A stretch of 64,000 nt of DNA from Metallosphaera tengchongensis (GTDB lineage Archaea > Thermoproteota > Thermoprotei_A > Sulfolobales > Sulfolobaceae): assembly GCF_013343295.1 (NCBI RefSeq), contig NZ_CP049074.1, positions 2,027,501 through 2,091,500 of the forward strand, read 5' to 3'. Shown one piece after another: positions 1 through 8,575 of this stretch. Numbering within the stretch: position 1 is the first letter of the stretch; each line of letters begins with the position of its first letter. A program made the position numbers and the translations under genes. Under the pieces are notes generated by a model. The model was not told where the DNA came from. It was given only the letters and a program-made list of their open reading frames with translations, and made no database searches.

Positions 1-957
1 ATCTTCTACATCAACGTACCCATAGGGATAGTAGCCTTAGTCCTGGGTATCAAGAACATTAAGGACGTGAATAAGGTCCCCAGGAAGCTGGACATCACGG
101 GGTCTCTCACCCTAGGGGTCGGACTGACTCTCATATCCTACTCATCAATTTCCATGGCCAGTGCTGGATCATCCTTGGTGTCAGACGTCTTACTCCTGCT
201 CGGTTTGGCCTTCGTAGGGGCCTTCATCTTTAACGAGACGAGAGTGGAGAACCCCATGATAGACCTCAGGGCGTTTAAGTACAGGCTCTTAGCTTACTCC
301 CTGACTGCCAACTTTATGCAGGGGATCGGAGGTATGGCCATCACTTTCCTCCTCATCATGTACCTTCAGGGCGTGAGGGGTCTCTCTCCCCTCGACGCGT
401 CCCTGGTCCTCCTTCCTGGGTACGTCATAGCCAGTTTTCTGGCCCCTTACATGGGGAGACTTACAGACAGGCACGGTTCCAGGTGGCTCTCCACAATAGG
501 GATAGGCGTGATCATGCTATCAGTCCTCCTCTACTACCTGATCTTGACCCCAGACACGCCCTACTACCTAATCCTACTTGTGGCAGGGGTGAACGGTGTG
601 GGGTCCGGGATGTTCTGGCCATCCAACACGAGCGCTATCATGTCCAGCGCTCCAAAGGGCTACTTCGGGTCAATCTCAGGGCTCTCCAGGACCCTGGGAG
701 GTGTAGGGATAATACTAAGCTACGTGGTATCACTCTCAGTGGCAGCTGCTGCGATACCTAAGAGCGTAGCCTTCGAGATATTTCTGGGTACCTCCAAGCT
801 AGATGGAGGTCTTTCCTCAGTCTTCGTGACGGGGCTACACCTGGCGTTCCTCATATCAGCAGTCATCTTGGGGCTGGGAACTGTCTTCTCCTTCATGAGG
901 GGGAAGGACGTGAGGACAGGGAAAATGGAGGAGTTGGAGAGACCTGGACAAAAGTAG
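1..957 (+). CDS. MFS drug/solute efflux transporter, DHA2 (EmrB/QacA) family, 5'-truncated by window edge
   Basis: The reading frame is open from base 1 and ends in TAG at 955-957, so the gene starts outside the window and about 318 codons are visible. The first visible residues read IFYINVPIGI, the hallmark of DHA2-family carriers (14 transmembrane helices), where it lies after the fifth or sixth helix. The rest holds about eight or nine hydrophobic segments and the loop motif GRLTDRHGSR, an MFS signature. The product is expected to be a proton-coupled exporter of drugs or small organic compounds in the cytoplasmic membrane. An internal ATG/GTG near 67 is not the true start. The substrate cannot be told from sequence. 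Family assignment is confident. Confidence 0.88.
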   Translation: MFYINVPIGIVALVLGIKNIKDVNKVPRKLDITGSLTLGVGLTLISYSSISMASAGSSLVSDVLLLLGLAFVGAFIFNETRVENPMIDLRAFKYRLLAYSLTANFMQGIGGMAITFLLIMYLQGVRGLSPLDASLVLLPGYVIASFLAPYMGRLTDRHGSRWLSTIGIGVIMLSVLLYYLILTPDTPYYLILLVAGVNGVGSGMFWPSNTSAIMSSAPKGYFGSISGLSRTLGGVGIILSYVVSLSVAAAAIPKSVAFEIFLGTSKLDGGLSSVFVTGLHLAFLISAVILGLGTVFSFMRGKDVRTGKMEELERPGQK

Positions 958-1041
958 GTTGGGTATATAGGCCTATATTCTTTATTTTTTATCTATAGGG
1001 AATCCTTTAATTCTAGGACTGGATGTAGGCATAGAGGACAA

Positions 1042-1623
1042 ATGAAAGCTAAGTTGTTCATCTTTCTTGTGCTCCTCGTGCTCTCCTCTTTTTTTGTAAT
1101 AGGTAAAGCAGAAACTCCCCAGGGGACTGCTACTCCCATTAAGCACGTGGTGTTCATTGAGCTGGAGAACCACGCTTTCGACAGCATTTTCGGTACCTAT
1201 CCCTTTGGGTACCCAGTCCTGGAGAACAACATCACCCTGAACTTGATGAGACCAGTTAACTACGTGTACAACCTTTCCGTACTCCAGCTCTTGGATCAGG
1301 GCGGGAACGTGTCCTGGGTCTCAGTCCAGTACGGGGACAAGGTACTCCACCCATACTATGCAGGTAACGTGGTCCTGAAGGACCCTGTAGAGGGTTACGT
1401 CAACTACCACGTGGACTGGGACTACGGGAGGATGGACGGATTCGTCAACGGTTCTGGGCCACAGAGCCTAGCTTACATATCTTACGAGCAGGCACCAGCC
1501 TTGTCAGCAGTTTCAGTCAGAATATTGAGTTTATATAACTCCATATCAAGATCTTATACGATGCTAGGACCAAAAGAGGTATGGGAGAGACTGGGCATAT
1601 CCTACCTTCCGTTGTGGACTTAA
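1042..1623 (+). pseudogene. Secreted phosphoesterase (acid phosphatase/phospholipase C family), 5' half, split by an IS607-like insertion
   Basis: The ATG at 1042 is followed by a clear signal peptide (KLFIFLVLLVLSSFFVIG) and then KHVVFIELENHAFDSIFGTYP. That is the metal-binding N-terminal motif of the PF04185 phosphoesterase family (E-N-H...D...FG). True phosphatase sequence runs to about 1507. The residues after that are encoded by the left end of a transposable element, including the start of its TnpA, until a stop at 1621. The other half resumes in frame at about 3398. Joined, the product would be about 530 residues with a signal peptide and C-terminal anchor, an extracytoplasmic phosphatase. 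The gene is almost certainly inactive as it stands. The family call is firm, the substrate unknown. Confidence 0.85.
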
Positions 1624-2110
1624 GTTAAACAGGGTTAGGGAAGCCTGTCGTCCTAGAGAGAGGTAAATGGGGTTTAGGCAAGACGTGGGGAGGTTAGTGG
1701 GCACGGTGAAAAAGAGGAAGGTGGCCCTCTACGCTAGAGTGTCGTCAGACGCACAGAAGGACGAGCTAAAACAGGTCTACATAAAGGATAGAGTGAAGGA
1801 ATATGACCTTGTTACTACTGACATGGTCCAGGCCTGGACATGGAGAGGAAGGAATCCCGAAGACTGAGGATGGCCCTCTACGACGAGGTCTCTAAAGTCG
1901 CGTTTAGGCACAGGTCAGTGGGTCCAGCTCCGGGGTAGTGGAGGAGGTGTGTGAAGCTCATAACTGCGGAATCCAGGTCTTGGAGGGAGAGGACAGGACT
2001 CAGAGCGGGAAAGTCTAGGACTTAATCGCAATACTTTCGTGATTCAGTGGGTGAGTTATATGGAACCAGGGAGTACGAGGAGGTGAAGGGATGCGTCGAG
2101 GAGATTAAGG
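1561..2110 (+). pseudogene. tnpA: IS607-family serine recombinase TnpA, decayed
   Basis: Starting at ATG 1561 the frame gives MLGPKEVWERLGISY, the MerR-like helix-turn-helix that opens IS607 TnpA proteins, then stops at 1621. In another frame, near 1700-1770, comes the catalytic-domain start KKRKVALYARVSSDAQKDEL, whose YARVS contains the nucleophilic serine. Further broken stretches near 1870-2110 still read like the rest of the recombinase (for example EEVCEAHNC and LEGEDRTQSGKVQD in shifting frames). Several frameshifts and stops mean no functional recombinase. The order tnpA-tnpB is that of IS607. Confidence 0.8.
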
Positions 2111-2191
2111 ATTAACAGCTTCACACCACCAGAGGAGTCCATCTACTTAACTTACGCTGTCAAGAACGAGAGGAGGGGAGAGACACTCCTC

Positions 2192-3391
2192 TTGATAAGG
2201 GAGTATAAGAGACTGTTGGACAAGGTGTTAGACCACTTGTGGAACAAGACGAGGGTAGAAGTAGAGAGCATTACAGACAGGAGGGGAAGACACCACAAGA
2301 GAGTGAGGGTGACCCTTCCAAAAAAGAAGGAGGTGTACAAGGGGTTGAGGGACCAACTAGAGGAGGTGAACCCACTGGCATCACACTACGTAGACAAGGC
2401 TATAAACGACGCGTTCTCCATCTTGAGGTCCTGGAGGAAGAGGGCGATAAGGGGTAGGGTGTCCCTAGGAAAGCCTAGGTTGAAGAGACCTTACGTTAGG
2501 GTTAAGTCTACGCTCAGGAAGGTGGTCAAAGACGAGGTAAGGGTCACGGTAAGACCTCACGAGTACTTGACCTTTTCGTGGAGGGGTGCGTGGTTTAAGG
2601 ATAGAGTTAAGGGTTTAGAGCTTGGTGAGCCAGTGATCAAGGAGGATAAAGTGTACTTGCCTTTCCGTTATAAAGTACCGAAACAGACTCCCTTGGACTT
2701 CCTAGCAATTGACTCAAACCTCTTCGCCCTAGACGCCTACGACGGTGAGAAGTTCGTTACCTTCTCACTCAAGGGGTTATACTCCCTGAAATACGGTATG
2801 GTCAAGAAGAGGGGTAAGGTACAGTCCTTCGCGTCTAAGCACGGTAAGAAGGGGAGAGAGCTGTTGAGGAAGTACTCCCACCGAGAGAGGGACAGGGTTC
2901 TGGACTATGTGCACAAGTTTGTCAACGCTCTACTTGAGCTATACCCCTTCACCACCTTCGCAGTTGAGAGACTGGACAAGCAGGACATGTTTAAGAACGC
3001 TAGCAGTAAGCTGTCTAGGAAGATCTCTAGGACCGTGTGGAGGAGTGTACACAAGGTACTCAAGTATAAGGCCCTCCTTTTCGGCTCCCGCGTCTTCGAG
3101 GTCAACCCATACCTTACCTCTAGGTCTTGCCCCAGATGTGGGTTTATATCCCGAAAGGTAGGTAAGACCTTCGCCTGTGAGAGGTGTGGGTTTAAGTTAG
3201 ACAGGCAGTTGAACGCTTCCCTGAACATCTACCTAAAGATGTGCGGGTTTCCCCACCTAGACGGTATTCCGTCTAAGTGGGTCGGGGTTACCCCGCTAAT
3301 GGGGCGGAGGAGGATGAAGGTGAAGAATTCACTCGACTCCCGTGAGGCCCAAGGGTTGAGGATTGATATCAAATTATATGAGATCCGATGA
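2192..3391 (+). CDS. tnpB: TnpB RNA-guided nuclease-like protein of the IS607-like element
   Basis: This is a 399-residue frame from a TTG. The frame stays open upstream and reads TPPEESIYLTYAVKNERRGE, so the original start was probably near 2111, where an ATT now stands in place of ATG. RuvC-like motifs are present: FLAIDSN (first Asp), TFAVERLDKQ (Glu), and LDRQLNASLNIY (last Asp). Between the last two lies the zinc finger CPRCG...CERCG. TnpB proteins of IS200/605 and IS607 are RNA-guided nucleases that help keep the element at its donor site. All catalytic residues seem intact although tnpA is dead, so the nuclease could still be made if translation starts. A 3' fragment of a close relative lies at 54936-55333. 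Confidence 0.85.
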   Translation: MIREYKRLLDKVLDHLWNKTRVEVESITDRRGRHHKRVRVTLPKKKEVYKGLRDQLEEVNPLASHYVDKAINDAFSILRSWRKRAIRGRVSLGKPRLKRPYVRVKSTLRKVVKDEVRVTVRPHEYLTFSWRGAWFKDRVKGLELGEPVIKEDKVYLPFRYKVPKQTPLDFLAIDSNLFALDAYDGEKFVTFSLKGLYSLKYGMVKKRGKVQSFASKHGKKGRELLRKYSHRERDRVLDYVHKFVNALLELYPFTTFAVERLDKQDMFKNASSKLSRKISRTVWRSVHKVLKYKALLFGSRVFEVNPYLTSRSCPRCGFISRKVGKTFACERCGFKLDRQLNASLNIYLKMCGFPHLDGIPSKWVGVTPLMGRRRMKVKNSLDSREAQGLRIDIKLYEIR

Positions 3392-3397
3392 AACCCA

Positions 3398-4531
3398 AAC
3401 CCCCTATGGGACTACGCGGAGGAGTACACCCTCTTCGACAACTACTTTTCCCCTGAGCTCTCTGTCACAGTACCCAATAGGATAGCTTACATCACTGGTT
3501 TCCCAACCGTAGCGACAAACGACTCCCCACAGTTCGGGTACATCCCTGCTAACGAGACCGTCCTGTACCAGCTCACCGAGAACCAAGTGAGCTGGGGGTG
3601 GTACCAGTACGGTTACTCCAAGGACTTCCAACTCCTGTCCCCAGACCTCTACCTGGGGTATAACAACACTGCCCCCCTTCCAGTGAGCTTGATTAAGGGC
3701 TCCTCAAGTTGGGACGCGAACTATCACGACATCTCAGACTTCATTAGCCAGGCTGAGTCTGGGAACCTCCCCTCAGTGTCCTTCGTGATGTTCACTGGGC
3801 CTTACGGGTATGACGACCACGTCCCCGGTTACGATATGCACCCTCCTTTCAACACTACACTCTCTCAGCTTGCCCTCATCACGGTGATCAACGCGGTCAT
3901 GAGGGGGCCTGACTGGAACTCGACAGCGATATTCATAACCTTCGATGAAGGAGGAGGTTACTACGACCCGGTACCTCCACCGATCTTCTACGGTTATGGG
4001 CTAGCTAAGTCCTCTACGGTACCAGGGATGGATGGTTACTTCACAGTGGGGCAAAGAGTACCCCTCATCTTAATATCACCTTACGCCAAGGAGGGTTTCG
4101 TGGATAACTACACGTCCTCTGGGTACTCCATACTGGCCTTCATCGACTACAACTGGCACCTCCCTGCCCTCAACCCGATTGTAAAGGAGTTTGGCTATAG
4201 CGGAATCCTTGAAGCCTTCAACTTCACCTCCCCTAGGCCTCCCATTATCTTAACTCCTGAGAACTGGACCTACCCTATACCCCTACAGTACCCCATCCAC
4301 CAGGGCTATGTCGCTACGATAAACAATAACTACACCATTTACCAGGAGATGTACAAAGCGTTGGGTATGGGGAATTACTCTCCTCCACTACCGTTCATAA
4401 AGGCTGACGCTTACGCGCAACCCTCGGGACAAGGGACGAACGGTAACGCGTTTTACCTTGTGTTTATCCCACTCTTGCTGGTGATAGGAGTAGCTGGACT
4501 GTCGGTAGCGTTGTTGAGTAGGAAAAGGTAA
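3398..4531 (+). pseudogene. Secreted phosphoesterase, 3' half after the IS607-like insertion
   Basis: In frame from 3398 the sequence reads PLWDYAEEYTLFDNYFSPEL, which is the natural continuation of the N-terminal half ending near 1507. Then follow GPYGYDDHVPGYDM, FITFDEGGGYYDPV and QRVPLILISPYAKEGFVDNY, all typical PF04185 segments with the metal-binding DE and H residues. The C-terminus is a membrane anchor (FYLVFIPLLLVIGVAGLSVA) with a basic tail SRKR, so the intact enzyme was tethered outside the cell. Near 3587 there is a GTG in frame that could start a partial product lacking signal peptide and active-site N-terminus. It would not be exported or active. Confidence 0.85.
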
Positions 4532-4569
4532 GAAGTTTTTCTCAGGTTATCAGCCTTGCGTTTCTCTGG

Positions 4570-4974
4570 TCATATCTTCCTCTTTATCCTTTCGAGCCTG
4601 ATTACTTCGTTGAAGTCCTTGGAGAAGCTCTCAAGCCATCTCTTGAGGAGCCCCTTGGATAGGAACCCCATCCAACCCTCATAATCTAGAGTTATCCTCA
4701 CCTCTTTGTCCAGTAGCGTTATCGTGATTCTACCAGTACCGGTGCTTTCTCTGAAAACTAAGGTGAAGGGATAGGTTATCTCGTTGACAGAGAAGAACAC
4801 GTTCCCGTAAATCCTGTGCTCAAAAGTTAAGTATTTGGCGACCCCGTTAAAGGAGGAACCCATAACCTCTAATTTCCTTATTGTTGGGAACAGCCTGGGT
4901 AATAAGAAGGATGGGTCAGAGAGGATCACCCTCAAGGATTCTACACTGTGTTCCGTATTTATTGTGATTATCAT
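4570..4974 (-). CDS. DUF3211-like SRPBCC-fold protein
   Basis: This is a 134-residue cytosolic protein starting MIITINTEHSVESLRVILSD. The alternation of short beta strands with a long C-terminal amphipathic helix (GLLKRWLESFSKDFNEVIRLERI) fits the START/SRPBCC helix-grip fold. The opening resembles the Sulfolobales family DUF3211, for which I recall a solved structure from S. tokodaii. Such folds bind hydrophobic ligands in a cavity, but no substrate is known here. The gene is convergent with the phosphoesterase (39 bp between stops). On the minus strand AT-rich TATA-like sequence at about 4985-5008 precedes the ATG. Family membership is from memory of the N-terminal pattern. Confidence 0.6.
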   Translation of the reverse strand: MIITINTEHSVESLRVILSDPSFLLPRLFPTIRKLEVMGSSFNGVAKYLTFEHRIYGNVFFSVNEITYPFTLVFRESTGTGRITITLLDKEVRITLDYEGWMGFLSKGLLKRWLESFSKDFNEVIRLERIKRKI

Positions 4975-5439
4975 ATTAGTTATTACTTATATATATCATT
5001 TTTAAGCCTTAATGCTTACTTATTCCTCATTAAATCCGAGTCTATTCATTATATAGTAAAAATTTTAATCAACTTGGAAGTATTAGAGCGTTACGTGGGG
5101 TTAGAGCGTCATGTAGACCACGGATTTAGACTGAACAAACCGCAGTACATATTGTATATAATATAAATGAAATACGCTAAGTCCCATTGTCTGTCCATTT
5201 AACACTTGGGTACCCAGTCTTCGTCTGCATAAGGCCTCACGTAATCTAGTCCTACTTAAACAGAGGATATACCTAGACTCGGACACCGTTAGGCTCACGT
5301 TCCCCAGACCCTATCGACCGTCCAAGGTCCTCTAACTTTAACGCTTTGCCTACATCCTCCTATGGTTAGCTATAAACTACTATATAGTCATATAACTCTA
5401 TATATGTTAAAGTTTTTTCCTCCTGACCTAACTAAGCCC

Positions 5440-6276
5440 ATGGATTTCATAGAGTTGGCAATAGTCCTAGGTATAGTCCAGGGAGTTAGTGAGTGGCTAC
5501 CCATCAGTAGCAAGACCCAAATCCTCCTAATCTCCAGCCTATTGCTGGGCCTCTCTTTCTCTACGGCCTATGCCTTCGGCCTCTTTATGGAGATTGGGAC
5601 TCTGATAGCTGCTATCCTCTACTTTAGGAGGGAGTTAATGAAAGTGTTAAAGGCTCTCGTTGGGAGAGGGGACGAGGAGAGCTTGGTGCTACTCAAGTAC
5701 CTCTTGATAGTCACCGTTGTGACAGGAGTCGTAGGGGTACCGCTCTATCTCCTAGTGGAAACGTCAGTCTCAGGAGACGTTGTTGGACTTCCCATGACGG
5801 TGCTCGGTTTGGTCCTGCTGACCGATGGAGTCTTGATCCACGTGTCTAGGAGGAAGTACACCCCAAGGAAGAGCCTGAAAGAGATTTCAATGAAAGAGGC
5901 AGTAGTCGTAGGCTTAGCCCAGGGACTAGCTGCCCTCCCAGGGGTAAGTAGGTCCGGTATGACGACCTCAGCCCTTATCCTCCTAGGTGTAAGGCCGGAG
6001 GAGTCCTTCAGGCTCTCTTTCATATCCTTAATACCTGCAGCCTTGGGGGCTATTGGGGTCACAGTACTCTTCAGTAAGCATGAGGTAGTAAGTAGCTTGA
6101 GCTACCTTAGCCCAGATGGGTTAGCCATATCCATGATCGTAGCAACCGTAGTGAGCTTAGCTTTCATCAACGTCCTCCTTAGGTTCGCTAAGTCCAACAA
6201 GGTCCTTCTCCTCGTGTTTACCATGGGAGTACTTGCCTTGATCAGTGGGATCACGAGTATGGTTTTAGGTTTTTGA
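5440..6276 (+). CDS. uppP: Undecaprenyl-diphosphatase (UppP/BacA family), probably acting on archaeal polyprenyl diphosphate
   Basis: This is an integral membrane phosphatase with about eight helices. Two family motifs are visible: GIVQGVSEWLPISSKTQ near residues 11-27 and PGVSRSGMTTSALI near 170. It would recycle polyprenyl diphosphate carriers used in S-layer and pilin N-glycosylation. I chose ATG 5440 (MDFIELAIVLG), because the 26 residues in front of it are atypical and contain the promoter-like AT-rich stretch 5380-5405. Compared with the bacterial enzyme, the first Glu of the ExxxE motif is Gln and the His of SSTGH is Gln, while the second Glu and the Arg of SRSG remain. The family is certain, the catalytic detail open. 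Confidence 0.85.
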   Translation: MDFIELAIVLGIVQGVSEWLPISSKTQILLISSLLLGLSFSTAYAFGLFMEIGTLIAAILYFRRELMKVLKALVGRGDEESLVLLKYLLIVTVVTGVVGVPLYLLVETSVSGDVVGLPMTVLGLVLLTDGVLIHVSRRKYTPRKSLKEISMKEAVVVGLAQGLAALPGVSRSGMTTSALILLGVRPEESFRLSFISLIPAALGAIGVTVLFSKHEVVSSLSYLSPDGLAISMIVATVVSLAFINVLLRFAKSNKVLLLVFTMGVLALISGITSMVLGF

Positions 6277-6660
6277 AGCTCTAACTCTTGTCTAACGTGG
6301 GAATTGCAGGGCTTGGGTTTCATGGTGTTAACGTCTGATATCGATCCCTAATCCCTGGTCTTCACAGAAGACAAGGAGGACTCTTAATAACGACCGTTAG
6401 CTTGAGAATAATGGGTAAGAGTTCTCACACCCCCGGTCTGAGCTTGTCCCTCTCAGGACATACCCACATTGAGGAAGGTCTCTTTCTGGTGTTATCATAG
6501 ATCACGGTGCATAAGATCATATAAACTCGATGATATGACTGAAACTGGTGGATACTGGGAAACCCCATCCGTCAAGTTAACGAGGTGACTTAAGCCTTCG
6601 CCCAATGATAGGTTGGATAGTTCTCCAGGACTTTCAACTCTTATTAACTAATTTCTCCTA
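6277..6660 (+). other. Intergenic region without recognisable gene
   Basis: This is 384 bp between uppP and htpX. There is no convincing reading frame, tRNA or repeat. The last 20 bases before the htpX start (TTATTAACTAA) are AT-rich and could hold its promoter. Confidence 0.5.
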
Positions 6661-7605
6661 GTGATGTCAATGGACCCTAAAAGTAAACTCCTACTGAGCA
6701 TGGTAATCTCTACTCTCCTCGTAGTGTTGTCGGAGGGACTGATCCTACTGGTCATAGCGTCGATATTGAAAGTCCCCGTCCTCTTCATGATACCTGCGTT
6801 GCTAGTCTTCTGGCTCATACAGTACCTGATCTCCCCATACTTAGTTGGGAGAAACTCCTTGGAGGTTAGCCCCGGTGGCCAGTACGGTTGGCTCTACAAC
6901 TTAGTGGCGGAAATAGCCTTGAGGTCAGGGGTTAAGCCCCCGAGGGTGTTCCTAGTCGACTCCCCTTATCCTAACGCCTTCGCCTTTGGTAACTCCCTGA
7001 CCGGAAGAAGGGTCGGGATTACCGTCCCTCTCCTGGAAATACTCAACAGGGAGGAGCTGGTTGCGGTGATTGCCCACGAGATAGGTCACATAAAGCACAA
7101 GGACGTGGAAATAGGGATGACATTGGGTTTAATCCCGACTGCCCTAGGGTACATTAGTACGCTCCTGCTCAACTTGGGCTTCTTCACAATATTGCTAGCA
7201 GCTGATGAGGTGGAGTTCTTAGCTGCTCTACTACTCATGGCCCTTGGAACAGTGCTCTTTATCGTTACGTTTACCCTCCAGATCTTCGTCCTATGGTTCA
7301 ACAGGCTTAGGGAGTCCTACGCGGACTATCACTCTTTCTCCCTACTCGGTGAGGGTTCTGAGGCCCTACTTACAGCCTTGGCGAAGATTGAAATCTATAT
7401 GCAGAAGGTGAGGCTAGACCCCTTTACGGGGATAATAGTGACTGCAGCACCAGTGAAGGTGGAGGAGGAGGACCCTTACCTCCTTGTCAAGGAGTGGTTG
7501 AGGAAAAAGGTCAGCGTTTTCACTGACATACTCTCCACGCACCCTCACCCAGCCAGGAGGGCTCAGATGATTGAGACCCTGCTGGAGGGAGGTGACCGAG
7601 GTTAG
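6661..7605 (+). CDS. htpX: Membrane zinc metalloprotease, HtpX/M48 family
   Basis: The protein has 314 residues with two N-terminal transmembrane helices, then the zinc motif HEIGHIKHKD (HExxH at about residues 139-143), two further hydrophobic segments, and the third ligand Glu in RLRESYADYHS near residue 219. This order is that of HtpX, the membrane-bound protease that removes misfolded membrane proteins with its active site in the cytoplasm. The C-terminal STHPHPARRAQMIETL is the usual M48 ending. The start could be GTG 6661, ATG 6664 or ATG 6670. The gene stands alone. The assignment is confident. Confidence 0.9.
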   Translation: MMSMDPKSKLLLSMVISTLLVVLSEGLILLVIASILKVPVLFMIPALLVFWLIQYLISPYLVGRNSLEVSPGGQYGWLYNLVAEIALRSGVKPPRVFLVDSPYPNAFAFGNSLTGRRVGITVPLLEILNREELVAVIAHEIGHIKHKDVEIGMTLGLIPTALGYISTLLLNLGFFTILLAADEVEFLAALLLMALGTVLFIVTFTLQIFVLWFNRLRESYADYHSFSLLGEGSEALLTALAKIEIYMQKVRLDPFTGIIVTAAPVKVEEEDPYLLVKEWLRKKVSVFTDILSTHPHPARRAQMIETLLEGGDRG

Positions 7606-7694
7606 GAGACTCGATACGTGGATGAGAGGATAATGTGCTTTAAAAGCTCACCTTGAGCTATGCTTATCCACTTTCCACGTTGGAAGATCACTTG

Positions 7695-7729
7695 ATAAAA
7701 GAACGGCAGGCTTTGCCCTTTGTGGTGGG
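7695..7729 (+). repeat. IS200/IS605-like left-end hairpin motif (type A)
   Basis: The sequence begins ATAAAAGAACGGCAGG and continues with a stem-loop ending TGGTGGG. The same AAAAGAACGGCA-hairpin unit recurs at 44976, 50391 and 63986 in this orientation and at 47802 and 51706 in the opposite one. In the best-preserved case (50935-51706) it forms the left end of a TnpB-type element, which is why I read it as a left-end remnant. Confidence 0.55.
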
Positions 7730-7733
7730 TAGC

Positions 7734-7786
<53 letters not shown>

Positions 7787-8575
7787 TCCTCCATAACAGT
7801 GACCTAAACTCGTTTACTTTGCCAAGGCATCCTCAGGAAAAGAGAAAGGTAAAAGTTGTGACCTAGACCGAAATTACATCGAAATAAAAAGCAGCTCCAA
7901 CTTGGCATAGGATTAGGGAACGAATCCCCGCGAAACAACGTTAATGTACTCTATTCCATCGTGAGGACCCAGGGACTTTATCTGCACCCTATCATACACC
8001 TCCTTCGTTGAGGAGGTTCCATTAAATTAAGTGTTGCCTACTCACTAACCTGGAACACATGTTTAGGGTAATATAAAAAGGGAAGAAAACCCTAACTTCA
8101 TGGCTGAGAGATGGCAGAGGTCTATTGTCTAGTGCTTTGAAAGTCAAAAGAGTCAGTAGCTGAGGGTTATTACAAAGGAGACCGAAAGTTCTGACTTGTT
8201 TTAACTCCCCAGTTAAATCCCAAACAATACCTCAGCGTCTTGTTACGTGTCATCCTGGACCTTCTAAATCCGATGAAACTCACCTACTTGGAAACCGGTA
8301 CTTCCCGAAAACACGTTCCCCACAAGGTTTGACCACTTAGGAAACTATATCGTGGACTTCTCCACATAGGAATTCGTTATCACACCTATCTAAGCGTATG
8401 GGAATTAGGAGTCTCAACCGTTTACTTGGTTTTACCCTCACATCATCTCCTAAGACAAGGTTTACCGCAAACTAATTGATGCTATCACGATTTAGACCTA
8501 AGCGTGACCCTCCTTTAGGACTGGGAGGAGGTCGGATTACAAAAATTTCATTATTTCCGCCTTTCTTCTATACCC

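Larger units (their letters stand above)
1508..3400 (+). mobile_element. IS607-like insertion sequence (degraded TnpA plus TnpB) inserted in the phosphoesterase gene
   Basis: The left end starts with GCAGTTTCAG and the right end finishes with GATGAAACCCAAAC. I place the ends by comparison with two short copies elsewhere in the window (20659-20910 and 51121-51380) that share both termini, and with an inverted right-end fragment at 54936. The element carries a decayed serine-recombinase gene (tnpA) followed by a TnpB gene in the same direction. I see no long terminal inverted repeats and no obvious target duplication, as expected for IS607. The host phosphatase reading frame is interrupted at both boundaries. 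Exact end bases may be off by a few nucleotides. Confidence 0.85.

Noticed and set aside
67-957. Start codon at 67 for the first transporter gene
   Set aside because: The frame is open to base 1 and the residues before it are the conserved IFYINVPIG motif, so the gene extends beyond the window.
2905-3228. Minus-strand reading frame over tnpB
   Set aside because: It is a shadow of the tnpB frame with no recognisable motifs. A similar shadow appears opposite the fragment at 55076-55333.
4948-5298. Small frames in the AT-rich gap before uppP
   Set aside because: Low-complexity translations, no promoter or ribosome-binding site and overlap with each other on both strands.
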